Below are positions 1 to 7,643 of a stretch of 23,507 nt of DNA, in pieces. The notes under the pieces are model-generated. The model was given only the letters and a program-made list of their open reading frames with translations. It did not search any database and was not told the origin of the DNA. The stretch is from CAZQHK01 sp964593455 (lineage in GTDB: Bacteria > Muiribacteriota > CAYSPT01): assembly GCA_964593455.1 (NCBI GenBank), contig CAZQHK010000055.1:1-23507 (forward strand), written 5' to 3'. Positions within the stretch are counted from its first letter, which is position 1. Each line of letters begins with the position of its first letter. The translations under genes and the position numbers were made by a program.

Positions 1-150
1 CTGAAGAGCGAGACTGGACGCGGATTGGTGAAACTGTACTACCGCTACTCACCGCAGCTGGCCAAGGTCATCAGCCGGAACGAGGAACTCAGGAAACTGA
101 CCCGGACCATGCTGGCACCGGTAGTCCGGAGCGTGGATCTCCTGAAATAA
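1..150 (+). CDS. C-terminal fragment of a CFI-box-CTERM-like protein (5' end outside window)
   Basis: The frame is open from base 1 to a TAA at 148-150 and gives 49 residues, including GRGLVKLYYRYSPQLAKVI. The pattern of small residues, LYYRYSP, a hydrophobic helix and a final hydrophobic stretch matches the end of the CFI-box C-terminal domain. That domain starts with CFIATAAYGS and continues through a basic helix to YYRYSPP; its name-giving cysteine motif would lie just outside the window. The domain sits at the end of many secreted or surface proteins of unknown function, so the role of this protein cannot be read here. A second in-frame-adjacent TAA (151-153) follows, then a strong terminator. 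The gene converges on the minus-strand array. Confidence 0.6.
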   Translation: MKSETGRGLVKLYYRYSPQLAKVISRNEELRKLTRTMLAPVVRSVDLLK

Positions 151-168
151 TAAGTGACAAACGAAGAA

Positions 169-200
169 AAAAGGCCCGGTGCTTCGGCACTGGGCCTTTT
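169..200. terminator. Strong bidirectional rho-independent terminator with UUCG loop
   Basis: A 14-bp stem with one G-U pair (AAAAGGCCCGGTGC / GCACTGGGCCTTTT) closes on a TTCG tetraloop (183-186). A T-rich run follows on the plus strand, and a run of A's precedes the stem, which serves as the U-tract for minus-strand transcripts. It lies between the plus-strand gene ending at 150 and the minus-strand array ending at 321, so it can end both. Confidence 0.9.
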
Positions 201-250
201 CTTTGTCATTGTCTCTCCGCCCACTACAAGATCCTACGTTATTTGAGGTC

Positions 251-300
251 ATCCTCCCACCCTCTGGAATAACAGTGTAGAAAGTGAGGTGTTGGAGGAT
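251..300. repeat. Imperfect inverted repeat downstream of the array
   Basis: ATCCTCCCACCCTC (251-264) is nearly complementary to GAGGTGTTGGAGGAT (286-300), with a loop of about 21 bases. It has no U-tract. It lies in the 120-base gap between the terminator and the stop of gene A, which otherwise holds nothing I can recognise. It could be a 3' processing or stability hairpin, or chance. Confidence 0.3.
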
Positions 301-320
301 CTGTCGGTTGCCTCTCTGTC

Positions 321-2429
321 TTACTGTCTATATGGCTCCAGGGCCTTGAGAAGCTGGGGCTTTACCTTGACTCCCATTGCCAGGGCCTGGTCACAGTAGA
401 TGATCGCTTGCTGGTACTGTTTCGTGTGGTAATAGGCAACGGCCAGGTTTTCGTGAGCCAACCCGTGTCCCGGATCGAGCTCAACGACCCGGTGGTACAA
501 TGGAATGGATTCATCCCCTTTTCCAAGCACGAACAAGGTGTTAGCCTGGTTATAGGCAGCCATGGTGTAATCAGGCTTGATTTCGAAGGCCTTCCTGAAG
601 CACTCCAGAGCATCTTCATAATGTTTCAGTGAAAAGTAGGAATTACCGCAGTTGAAGTACGCCTTGGCGTGATCGTGATCGAGCTTGATAGCCTTCCGGT
701 AGGTATCGATGGCCTCTTTTTCCCGGCCAACGGCATCCAGGGCGGTGCCCAGGTTGTAGAAGGCGGCGGCGGAGTCCGGGGCAATACCGATAGCTTTTTG
801 GTGCTCGGTAATAGCTTCATCATACCGGCCGAGTTTCTGGTAGGCCACTCCGAGATTGTCGTGTGCTTCATCGTATTGTGGATTGATTGAGATTGCTTTC
901 TTTAAATGGGGAATTGCCTCGTTGGTCTGGGCATTGTTGAACAGGGCCCAGCCAAGATTGTAGTGCCCGCGGTCGTTACCGGGCCGCTTGCTTACCACGT
1001 CTCCCCACAGGGTGATCTCATCCCGGTAAACCGCATTCCTGACGTGGGCGGTTATTCCGAAGGCGATAATAATGGCCGCGCATACCGCTGCCGCCCGGAC
1101 CCGTTTCCCCGGGAAAAGAGAAAAGACCAGGTATGGCACAATCAGGGAGAACCCGAACAAGGGCAGGTAGAGACGATGCTCGAAAAGAGCATCCTTGATA
1201 GGGATGATACTCGATTCGATGGACAGGGTGATGAAAAACCAGAGGATACAGAGCGTCACGACAGGTCGTTTCTTGCTAAAGAGCACACCGGTTGCCAGGA
1301 CGATCAGCAGGAAAAGGAACGTCACCGGTGTGGGACCATCGAAAAATCCTTGCTTGAAATGGTAAAGATAGTCGATGGCTTGTTTTGACGGCACGAATAG
1401 CAGCCGGATGTATATGACGATCACGTTGAACTGAGTGCAGAGGTACCGCCAGCGGCTCACTTTGGCCGTCTCCCTTGAGAGAGAGACTACATCCTCCAGT
1501 AGTGTCCCCAGCTCTGGAGCCTTCTGAAAAAAACCGAAAATGAACAGGCCTACGAGGACCCAGAAGACGAGTATTCCGGTAAAATACGGCAGCTTTTTTT
1601 TCCAGGCTCGCCACGACCTCTCGAACAGCAGGTACTCCGCCAGCAGTAAAACCACCGGGAGGGTACAGGCATTCTCCTTGCTTAAGAGGGCCAGGATGGC
1701 GCTCAGACCGGCCAGCAGATAGAGAATGAAGACTGGTGTGCTGGTGGTACTCGAGGTTTTTTTCCGATGTGCCAACCGTGCCTGCAGGTAGAAGAGCACA
1801 GCCGTCATGTAGAACAGGGCTGCCAAAGCGGCATATCGCTGTACCGTGTAAGTGATTGCCTGGGTTTGGAGGGGGTGGCAGATAAAGACCAGGGCTGCCG
1901 CCAGGGCTGTTATCCGAGCAGTCGAGGGGGAGGAAAATACCCTTTCGTATCCGGATGACGGTCCTCGGGTGCGTGACGTTCCACCCCGCGCTTTTTTTGA
2001 TTTTCCACGTCTGGCCGAACGGGATTGTATGGCCTCTGCCTCGTTCGGTGATTTATCCGGCGAGGCCAGGTTCCGCAGCAGCAAAAGGGCCAGGAAATAC
2101 ACGATCCAGCCGTTGATTACATGGATGACGACATTGACCAGATGATACCCGGTGACATCCAGTTTTCCCCATTGATAATTGAGGGCGAAGGTGAGATTGG
2201 TGAATCCCCGCCGGAAAAAAAAGTTTTCAGGTTGCAGATACCTGGAGAGGTCGCAAATAACGTCATTGTCCCTGATGATGTGTATGTCGTCGAAAACGAA
2301 CGGGTTGTGGTAGATGTTGCTGTAGATAAGAAGACCAGCCAGGGCTATAAGGATGAGGGCCGGCCAGAGTTTGGCAATAAATCCTTCCCATCCGGCGGAT
2401 GTTTGTTCCCCACTTGATCTCTTTTCCAT
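321..2429 (-). CDS. Gene A: TMTC-like polytopic membrane protein with 6 TPRs
   Basis: The protein has 702 aa. TM1 is at about 22-40, the acidic pair D47-D48 follows in NPFVFDDIHII, and about 10 further TM segments follow, then six 34-aa TPRs at about 485-688 and the tail LLKALEPYRQ. Family motifs are LTFALNY, GYHLVNVVIH, HPLQTQAITYTVQR, SKENACTLP, QAIDYLYHFKQGFFDG and FEHRLYLPLFGF. These match the TMTC / GT-C O-mannosyltransferase plan, where the acidic pair in the first extracytoplasmic loop is catalytic; activity here is inferred. The TM2-TM3 loop is unusually long, basic and serine-rich (about 118-170), which makes it likely cytoplasmic. I chose ATG 2429 because its leader matches that of gene B and its N-terminus aligns with B. 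An upstream in-frame ATG at 2486 would add 19 residues but would place a palindrome inside the coding region. This is the last gene of the array. Confidence 0.85.
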   Translation of the reverse strand: MEKRSSGEQTSAGWEGFIAKLWPALILIALAGLLIYSNIYHNPFVFDDIHIIRDNDVICDLSRYLQPENFFFRRGFTNLTFALNYQWGKLDVTGYHLVNVVIHVINGWIVYFLALLLLRNLASPDKSPNEAEAIQSRSARRGKSKKARGGTSRTRGPSSGYERVFSSPSTARITALAAALVFICHPLQTQAITYTVQRYAALAALFYMTAVLFYLQARLAHRKKTSSTTSTPVFILYLLAGLSAILALLSKENACTLPVVLLLAEYLLFERSWRAWKKKLPYFTGILVFWVLVGLFIFGFFQKAPELGTLLEDVVSLSRETAKVSRWRYLCTQFNVIVIYIRLLFVPSKQAIDYLYHFKQGFFDGPTPVTFLFLLIVLATGVLFSKKRPVVTLCILWFFITLSIESSIIPIKDALFEHRLYLPLFGFSLIVPYLVFSLFPGKRVRAAAVCAAIIIAFGITAHVRNAVYRDEITLWGDVVSKRPGNDRGHYNLGWALFNNAQTNEAIPHLKKAISINPQYDEAHDNLGVAYQKLGRYDEAITEHQKAIGIAPDSAAAFYNLGTALDAVGREKEAIDTYRKAIKLDHDHAKAYFNCGNSYFSLKHYEDALECFRKAFEIKPDYTMAAYNQANTLFVLGKGDESIPLYHRVVELDPGHGLAHENLAVAYYHTKQYQQAIIYCDQALAMGVKVKPQLLKALEPYRQ

Positions 2430-2436
2430 ACCAAGT

Positions 2437-2444
2437 CTCTTCCT
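2437..2444 (-). promoter_or_regulatory. Ribosome binding site of gene A (decides start at 2429)
   Basis: AGGAAGAG lies 7 nt before the ATG at 2429. The leader AATGACAGGAAGAGA is also found, at the same spacing, before gene B (5007-5014). This favours 2429 over the upstream in-frame ATG at 2486. Confidence 0.6.
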
Positions 2445-2447
2445 GTC

Positions 2448-2470
2448 ATTCGCCGGTTTAACCGGCGAAT
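2448..2470. repeat. Perfect palindrome between genes B and A
   Basis: Two perfect 11-base arms, ATTCGCCGGTT and AACCGGCGAAT, flank a single central T. In the minus-strand transcript this would fold into a GC-rich hairpin just upstream of the gene A ribosome binding site. There is no U-tract, so it is unlikely to be a terminator. It could be an RNA processing or stabilising hairpin, an operator, or a small inserted element. Confidence 0.7.
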
Positions 2471-2497
2471 CAATTCTACTTTCCATCCCCGTACAAC

Positions 2498-4999
2498 CTA
2501 CCGGTACGGCTCCAGCGCTTTAATAAACTCCGGCTGTAAATCAGAACCCAGCGCTTTTGCCCGGTCGCAGTGGCGTATCGCCTGCGCGAAGTTTCCCGTC
2601 TGGTAATACGCGATGGCCAGGTTCTTGTGTGCTGATGCGTGTTCCGGAAACAACTCGATTGCCTTTTTGTACAATACAATAGCCTGGCCGTTATTGCCTT
2701 GCTTGAAATATGCGTTACCGCAATTATAATACGCTTCGACGTTTCCTGCATTGGCCGCGATCGCTTGCTCATACAGCTCGATAGCTTTCTGGTAGTTCCG
2801 CTGATCGGAATAGAGATTGCCAAGAATAAAACAAGCCCTGTCGTGACCTGGTTGTTGATCAATCACCCGGATGAGCGTGTTGATGGCTTCCTGTCGGTTT
2901 CCCCATTCCGTGAAGAGTTTCCCCAACTTGAAGAGCGCCTCGGTGTTGCGGGGGTCACGCTCGAGACCGGATCGATATAAAGAAATTGCTTTTTCCTGGT
3001 CGCCGAGCGTGTTCTGAATGGCAGCCCAGTTGAAATACCCATCTGGATTGTCCGGATCAAGCTCAATTGCCGTTGAAAAAAGAGTAACTGCTTCATCCAA
3101 TTTACCTGCTTTATACCTGGTAACTCCAAAATTTACATAGGCATCCGCATAATCAGGTTTCAGCTCGATGGCCCTCTCGAACAAGGTAATGGCCTCTTCC
3201 TTCCTGCCGAGTTTAGATAGGGCCACACCCATGTTGTTGACTGCGGCGGCGAAAGCCGGGTCGAGCTCGATCGCTTTTTCAAACGCAGCGATTGCCTCTT
3301 CCGGCCTTCCCGAAGCCAACAGCGATACTCCCCGGTTATAGTGTCCCGGGGAAAAGTTTGGTTTCAAATCCACGGCCCTGGTAAAAGCCTTGATAGCGCC
3401 GGGGTAATCGCCGGCGTCGTGCAGAGCCAGGCCAAGACTGTTGTGGGCTTTAACGTACTTCGGATTGAGCGCCAGGACTTTACGGTAAAGTACCAAGGCT
3501 TTTTCTTTCTCCCCGGTTTCGAAGCAGGCCAGTCCCAGGTTGAGATAAGGGTCGAGGTACTTCGGGTTGATGGTGATGGATTTTTCGTAGTACGATATGG
3601 CTTCTTCAGCCCGTCCGCTCTGCACCAGGGAAAACCCCAGGTTATTATAAGCCCGGTAATTATGGGGAGCTTTCTCGATGACATCCCGCCAGAAGGCGAC
3701 ATCATCCTGCCAATCCATGTTTCTGAGGTAGGTGGCCGTGCCCAGTCCGGTGATGAGCACTATGGCTATTGCCAGAACAGTTTTGCGTCTCATGGGAATG
3801 ATGTGAAGAAGCAGGTAGGGAACGAGCACGGCGAACGCGAACATCGGCAGGTAGAGACGGTGTTCGTACAGGGCATCACTGATAGGGATGATGCTCGATT
3901 CAATCGAGAGCGTGATGAAGAACCACGAGATGGCCAGGGTTACGAGAGGATGCTTTTTCCACATGGCAATTCCTGCTAAGAGAATACTGGTTAAAAACAG
4001 AAACGCGGCCGGCGTCCACCCGTCGAAAAATCCGGTTTTGATTGGGTAACAGTAGTCAAGATTTTGCTTCATGGGTAGGAGCAGCAGCCGGATATAGATC
4101 ACGATTACGTTGAACTGGGTGCACAGATACTTCCAGCGGGTGATCTCGTCGCCTTCATTAATGAGCATCGTGGTTGTCTCGTAGAGCAGCTTTGCGCTTT
4201 CTCCTGGTGTTCCCGTGAAAACGCCGAAAACGAACAGGATGTACAGCGCCCACAGGCAGCACCCGGCGGTGATCCACGGCAGTTTCCGTTTCCAGGCGGC
4301 CCAGGTCCGGTCGAAGAATAAAAATTCCACCACGAGAATCACGCCGGGCAGACTGCCGGTATTTTCCTTACACAGGAGGGCTATGAGAGCACATCCTACG
4401 GCCAGACACGTATATATCGACCCTTTGCTCCTCCATCGTCCAGAACGTGCCTTGAAGGCTGTCCTGCCCTTGATATAAAAAAGTACGGCGCCCAGATAGA
4501 AAATGCAGGCCATGGAAGCCATCCGCTGGATGGTGTACGTGACGGCCTGAGTCTGGATAGGATGGCAGACAAAAATGAGGGCGGCCAGCAGGGCCGGCAA
4601 CGAGGCCGTTTTCTTTGTGCTGCTACCGGTTGTGACCAGACGCTTCCATATCTCCAGAGTCAGGAAAAACACGAGCCAGCCGTTAATGACATGAATAACG
4701 ACATTGACCAGATGGTATCCGGTTACCTCGGTTTCGCCCAGATAATAATTAATGGCAAAACTGAGCTTAGTGATGGATCTCCGGGAAAAGAATTCACGGA
4801 GAGAATCGAATGAAGAAAACGAACGGACAATGGGACCTTCATGGAGAAACTTTATATCGTCGAAAACAAACGGGCTGTGATAGATATTGCTGTAGATAAG
4901 AAGAGCAGCCAGGGCTATAAAGATGAGAGCAGGCCAGGGGAGGAGAATATACTGCTTCCATCCGGCAAATGGTTGTTCCCCGCCAGATTTCTTTTTCAT
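2498..4999 (-). CDS. Gene B: TMTC-like polytopic membrane protein with 11 TPRs
   Basis: The protein has 833 aa. The basic N-terminus is followed by TM1 (about 21-40) and D47-D48 in SPFVFDDIKFL. The shared motifs are GYHLVNVVIH, HPIQTQAVTYTIQR, CKENTGSLPGV, QNLDYCYPIKTGFFDG and YEHRLYLPMFAF, and TM segments continue to about residue 430. Eleven TPRs cover about 447-820, followed by the tail EFIKALEPYR. The N-terminal MKKKSGGEQPFAGW aligns with MEKRSSGEQTSAGW of gene A, and the two ribosome-binding leaders match, so A and B look like a relatively recent duplicate pair. B nevertheless has almost twice as many TPRs as A. By family knowledge it would be an O-glycosyltransferase-like protein with an extracytoplasmic TPR arm; its donor and acceptor are unknown. 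Confidence 0.87.
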   Translation of the reverse strand: MKKKSGGEQPFAGWKQYILLPWPALIFIALAALLIYSNIYHSPFVFDDIKFLHEGPIVRSFSSFDSLREFFSRRSITKLSFAINYYLGETEVTGYHLVNVVIHVINGWLVFFLTLEIWKRLVTTGSSTKKTASLPALLAALIFVCHPIQTQAVTYTIQRMASMACIFYLGAVLFYIKGRTAFKARSGRWRSKGSIYTCLAVGCALIALLCKENTGSLPGVILVVEFLFFDRTWAAWKRKLPWITAGCCLWALYILFVFGVFTGTPGESAKLLYETTTMLINEGDEITRWKYLCTQFNVIVIYIRLLLLPMKQNLDYCYPIKTGFFDGWTPAAFLFLTSILLAGIAMWKKHPLVTLAISWFFITLSIESSIIPISDALYEHRLYLPMFAFAVLVPYLLLHIIPMRRKTVLAIAIVLITGLGTATYLRNMDWQDDVAFWRDVIEKAPHNYRAYNNLGFSLVQSGRAEEAISYYEKSITINPKYLDPYLNLGLACFETGEKEKALVLYRKVLALNPKYVKAHNSLGLALHDAGDYPGAIKAFTRAVDLKPNFSPGHYNRGVSLLASGRPEEAIAAFEKAIELDPAFAAAVNNMGVALSKLGRKEEAITLFERAIELKPDYADAYVNFGVTRYKAGKLDEAVTLFSTAIELDPDNPDGYFNWAAIQNTLGDQEKAISLYRSGLERDPRNTEALFKLGKLFTEWGNRQEAINTLIRVIDQQPGHDRACFILGNLYSDQRNYQKAIELYEQAIAANAGNVEAYYNCGNAYFKQGNNGQAIVLYKKAIELFPEHASAHKNLAIAYYQTGNFAQAIRHCDRAKALGSDLQPEFIKALEPYR

Positions 5000-5006
5000 A
5001 CCATCT

Positions 5007-5014
5007 CTCTTCCT
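5007..5014 (-). promoter_or_regulatory. Ribosome binding site of gene B
   Basis: AGGAAGAG stands 7 nt before the ATG at 4999, in a leader that is repeated before gene A. It lies in the 33-nt spacer after the stop of gene C. Confidence 0.6.
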
Positions 5015-5032
5015 GTCATTTCATCTCATTTA

Positions 5033-7627
5033 CTACCTGTACGGTTCCAGCGCTTTCATAAAATCAGGTTGAACTGTCGCGCCATACTCGACTGCCTTGT
5101 CGCAATGCTCGATGGCTTGTGAATACTGCTTTGAATTGAAATACAGAATCGCCAGATTAGCATGGGTCTCGGCAAAGTCAGGTCGCAGTTCGATTGCCCG
5201 TTGAAAGGCCTCCCGTGCCCCGTCAAACCTGTTGGAAAGAAAACGGGCATTGCCGAGCAGATAGAACAAGCTGGCATTGCTCGAATCGCGTTCAATCGCT
5301 GTTTTAAACGTCTCCTCCGCCTGCTCGTTCTTTCCGGTCTCAGAGTAGGCAATACCCAATCGTTTGTAAAGATCGAGTGAATCATAATGCAGGTCCCGGG
5401 CTTTTTCAAAATGTGATATCGCCTGCGTTTTATCACCCAGGTCATAATAAATGATACCGAGATTGAAATGAGTTTTCGGATTAGTGCCGTTGAGCGCCAG
5501 CGCCCGGCTTAATGAAGCCAGAGCCTGATCTCTTTTCCCTATACCATAATAAGCTGAGCCAAGATTATATAAAGCTTTTTCAAACGATGGATCTATTTTA
5601 ACCGCCTGGCTGTAGGCGGTGATTGCTTCGTTGATTTGCCCCCCGTTCTGATACGCGGTGCCCAGTTGAAAATGGGCGTCGGCGCTGGCCGGGTGTGCTT
5701 CAACAGCTTTCTTGTACATCGATATGACAGCCTGCGCATCACCGGAGCCCTTGTAACAGTTGGCCAGGTTTTTATACGCTTCCTCGTAATCAGGATCGAT
5801 TTCGATAGCTTTGTTGAGGTGAGAGACTGCCATTTTCAGTTTGCCGATATAGTAGTAAACAACACCCAGGTTGTTGTATGATTCCGCATTGTTCGGGTCC
5901 AGTTCCAGTGCCTTTTTATAGGCGGCTATGGATTGCTCATAACGTTTCAGGTGGTCATAGACAACACCGAGGTTGTTATATGTTCGAGCGTCGTTCGGGT
6001 CCCGTTCTAACGCTTGATGGTAAGCATCTATCGCTTTTTCATAATGCCCCTCATCATTAAAGACTATCCCCAGATTATTATGCGGTGACCCGAAATCGGG
6101 CGCTTTTTCGATGGCTTTGTGATACGATGCGACAGCTTTTTCTGTATTACCCAGGGCATAATACGCCGCGCCCATATTGTTGATCGCGTCGGCATAATCA
6201 GGACTTAGTTTGATGGCATGCTGATATGAAGAGATAGCTTCATCAAGCCGGTTTTCCGCTTTCAGGAATACTCCCAGGTTGTGGTGCCCCCGGGGATTGA
6301 AAGGGCTTTTGGAAGCAACATCGGTCCATAGGGTCACGGCGCTCCGCCAGGTTCTGTTACGGAGGAATGTTCCGGCTGAAAGAGTAATAATGAGCATGAT
6401 ACAGAGGAAGACGGCCCATCTTCTTCTGCTGGATAACGCCATAAAAATAAGGTATGGCAACAAGAGGGAGAATCCGAACAGGGGAAGGTACAGCCGGTGT
6501 TCGAACATGGCGTCAGTGATGGGAATGATGCTTGATTCCACCGACAACGTGATAAAGAACCAGAAAATAGCCAAGGTAACGACCGGTTGTGTTTTTCGGA
6601 CACGGAATCCCAACCAGGCGATAGTGGTAAGAAACAGAAAACCCACCGGTGTCAATCCGTCGAAGAAACCGGTTTTGAACTGGTACAGATAGTCGAGATT
6701 CTGCCGGGCCGGCAAGAAGAGCAAACGGATGTAGATACTGATGACATTGAATTGGGTAAACAAATAGTTCCAGCGATTCACATCCTTGGTAATCCGGGAT
6801 ATTTTAGAGACATCCTCCAGCAGGTTTCCTCCCTCGAAGGAGCTGGTGAAAAATCCTATCGAAAACAGTGTAATCAGAATCCAGGTGATAGAAAACAAGG
6901 CATACCAGGGTAACTTTCTTTTCCATGCTTTCCAGGAATTGTCGAACAGGAGGAGTTCTGTCAATAGGAGTATTCCGGGCAGTGTGAAGGCGTTTTGCTT
7001 GCTCAGTAAGGCAATGATCCCACACAGAAATGAGAGTAAATACAGAATGGACCGCCCTGTAAATGAGCTTTTACCTTCCTTTTTGCCTGCATTCTCCGTC
7101 CGCACCCGGGCATGAATGTATATGAGAACCGCGGCCATGTAGAACAGGGCGGCCATCGAGGTATACCGTTGGCAAGTATAGGTAACAGCTTGTGTCTGAA
7201 GGGGATGCGTAACAAACAGCAGTCCGGAAAACAAGCCGAGATAGGAAATAACCGGATCCGAAAACGAAGATAGTTTTCGCAGCAGCACGAGAGCCAACCC
7301 GTAGGCAACGAGTCCGGCGAGAATATGTATCACGACGTTGACAAGGTGGTAGCCGAATGGATCGAGGACCCCGATTGCGTAGTTAAAGGCGAACGTGAAC
7401 CATACGATTTTCCTCGACATGAGCAGGCTTTTCAACGAGGTATAGTTCGACAGGTTCCTGATATCGGGATTTTCCACTATGCTGGAAAAATCATCGAACA
7501 CGAATGGAACCTGATAGATGTTAGAATAGACAATAGCAGCGGCAACCACGATCAATAACATTGCCTGCCTTGGGCGTGGTGCGCGTATACTCGCAGCCGT
7601 TTTTTGTTTCCGTGCTTTTTTTCTCAT
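5033..7627 (-). CDS. Gene C: TMTC-like polytopic membrane protein with 12 TPRs
   Basis: The protein has 864 aa from the ATG at 7627. A TTG two codons upstream (7633) also lies in frame but is less likely. The basic N-terminus is followed by TM1 and D45-D46 in VPFVFDDFSSI. Motifs are LTFAFNY-like WFTFAFNYAIG, GYHLVNVVIH, HPLQTQAVTYTCQR, SKQNAFTLPG, QNLDYLYQFKTGFFDG and FEHRLYLPLFGF. KQN replaces the usual KEN, as in gene E. Twelve regular 34-aa TPRs run from about 444 to 851, ending in DFMKALEPYR. Several central TPRs share a YNNLGVVY core, which suggests internal repeat duplication. By eye this gene looks more AT-rich than the right-hand cassette. Confidence 0.87.
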   Translation of the reverse strand: MRKKARKQKTAASIRAPRPRQAMLLIVVAAAIVYSNIYQVPFVFDDFSSIVENPDIRNLSNYTSLKSLLMSRKIVWFTFAFNYAIGVLDPFGYHLVNVVIHILAGLVAYGLALVLLRKLSSFSDPVISYLGLFSGLLFVTHPLQTQAVTYTCQRYTSMAALFYMAAVLIYIHARVRTENAGKKEGKSSFTGRSILYLLSFLCGIIALLSKQNAFTLPGILLLTELLLFDNSWKAWKRKLPWYALFSITWILITLFSIGFFTSSFEGGNLLEDVSKISRITKDVNRWNYLFTQFNVISIYIRLLFLPARQNLDYLYQFKTGFFDGLTPVGFLFLTTIAWLGFRVRKTQPVVTLAIFWFFITLSVESSIIPITDAMFEHRLYLPLFGFSLLLPYLIFMALSSRRRWAVFLCIMLIITLSAGTFLRNRTWRSAVTLWTDVASKSPFNPRGHHNLGVFLKAENRLDEAISSYQHAIKLSPDYADAINNMGAAYYALGNTEKAVASYHKAIEKAPDFGSPHNNLGIVFNDEGHYEKAIDAYHQALERDPNDARTYNNLGVVYDHLKRYEQSIAAYKKALELDPNNAESYNNLGVVYYYIGKLKMAVSHLNKAIEIDPDYEEAYKNLANCYKGSGDAQAVISMYKKAVEAHPASADAHFQLGTAYQNGGQINEAITAYSQAVKIDPSFEKALYNLGSAYYGIGKRDQALASLSRALALNGTNPKTHFNLGIIYYDLGDKTQAISHFEKARDLHYDSLDLYKRLGIAYSETGKNEQAEETFKTAIERDSSNASLFYLLGNARFLSNRFDGAREAFQRAIELRPDFAETHANLAILYFNSKQYSQAIEHCDKAVEYGATVQPDFMKALEPYR

Positions 7628-7643
7628 GAGCAATCCGTCTATC

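Noticed and set aside
2430..2486. Upstream ATG at 2486 as the start of gene A
   Set aside because: It would include the palindrome and a leader shared with gene B in the coding part, and the extra 19 residues have no match in the paralogues.
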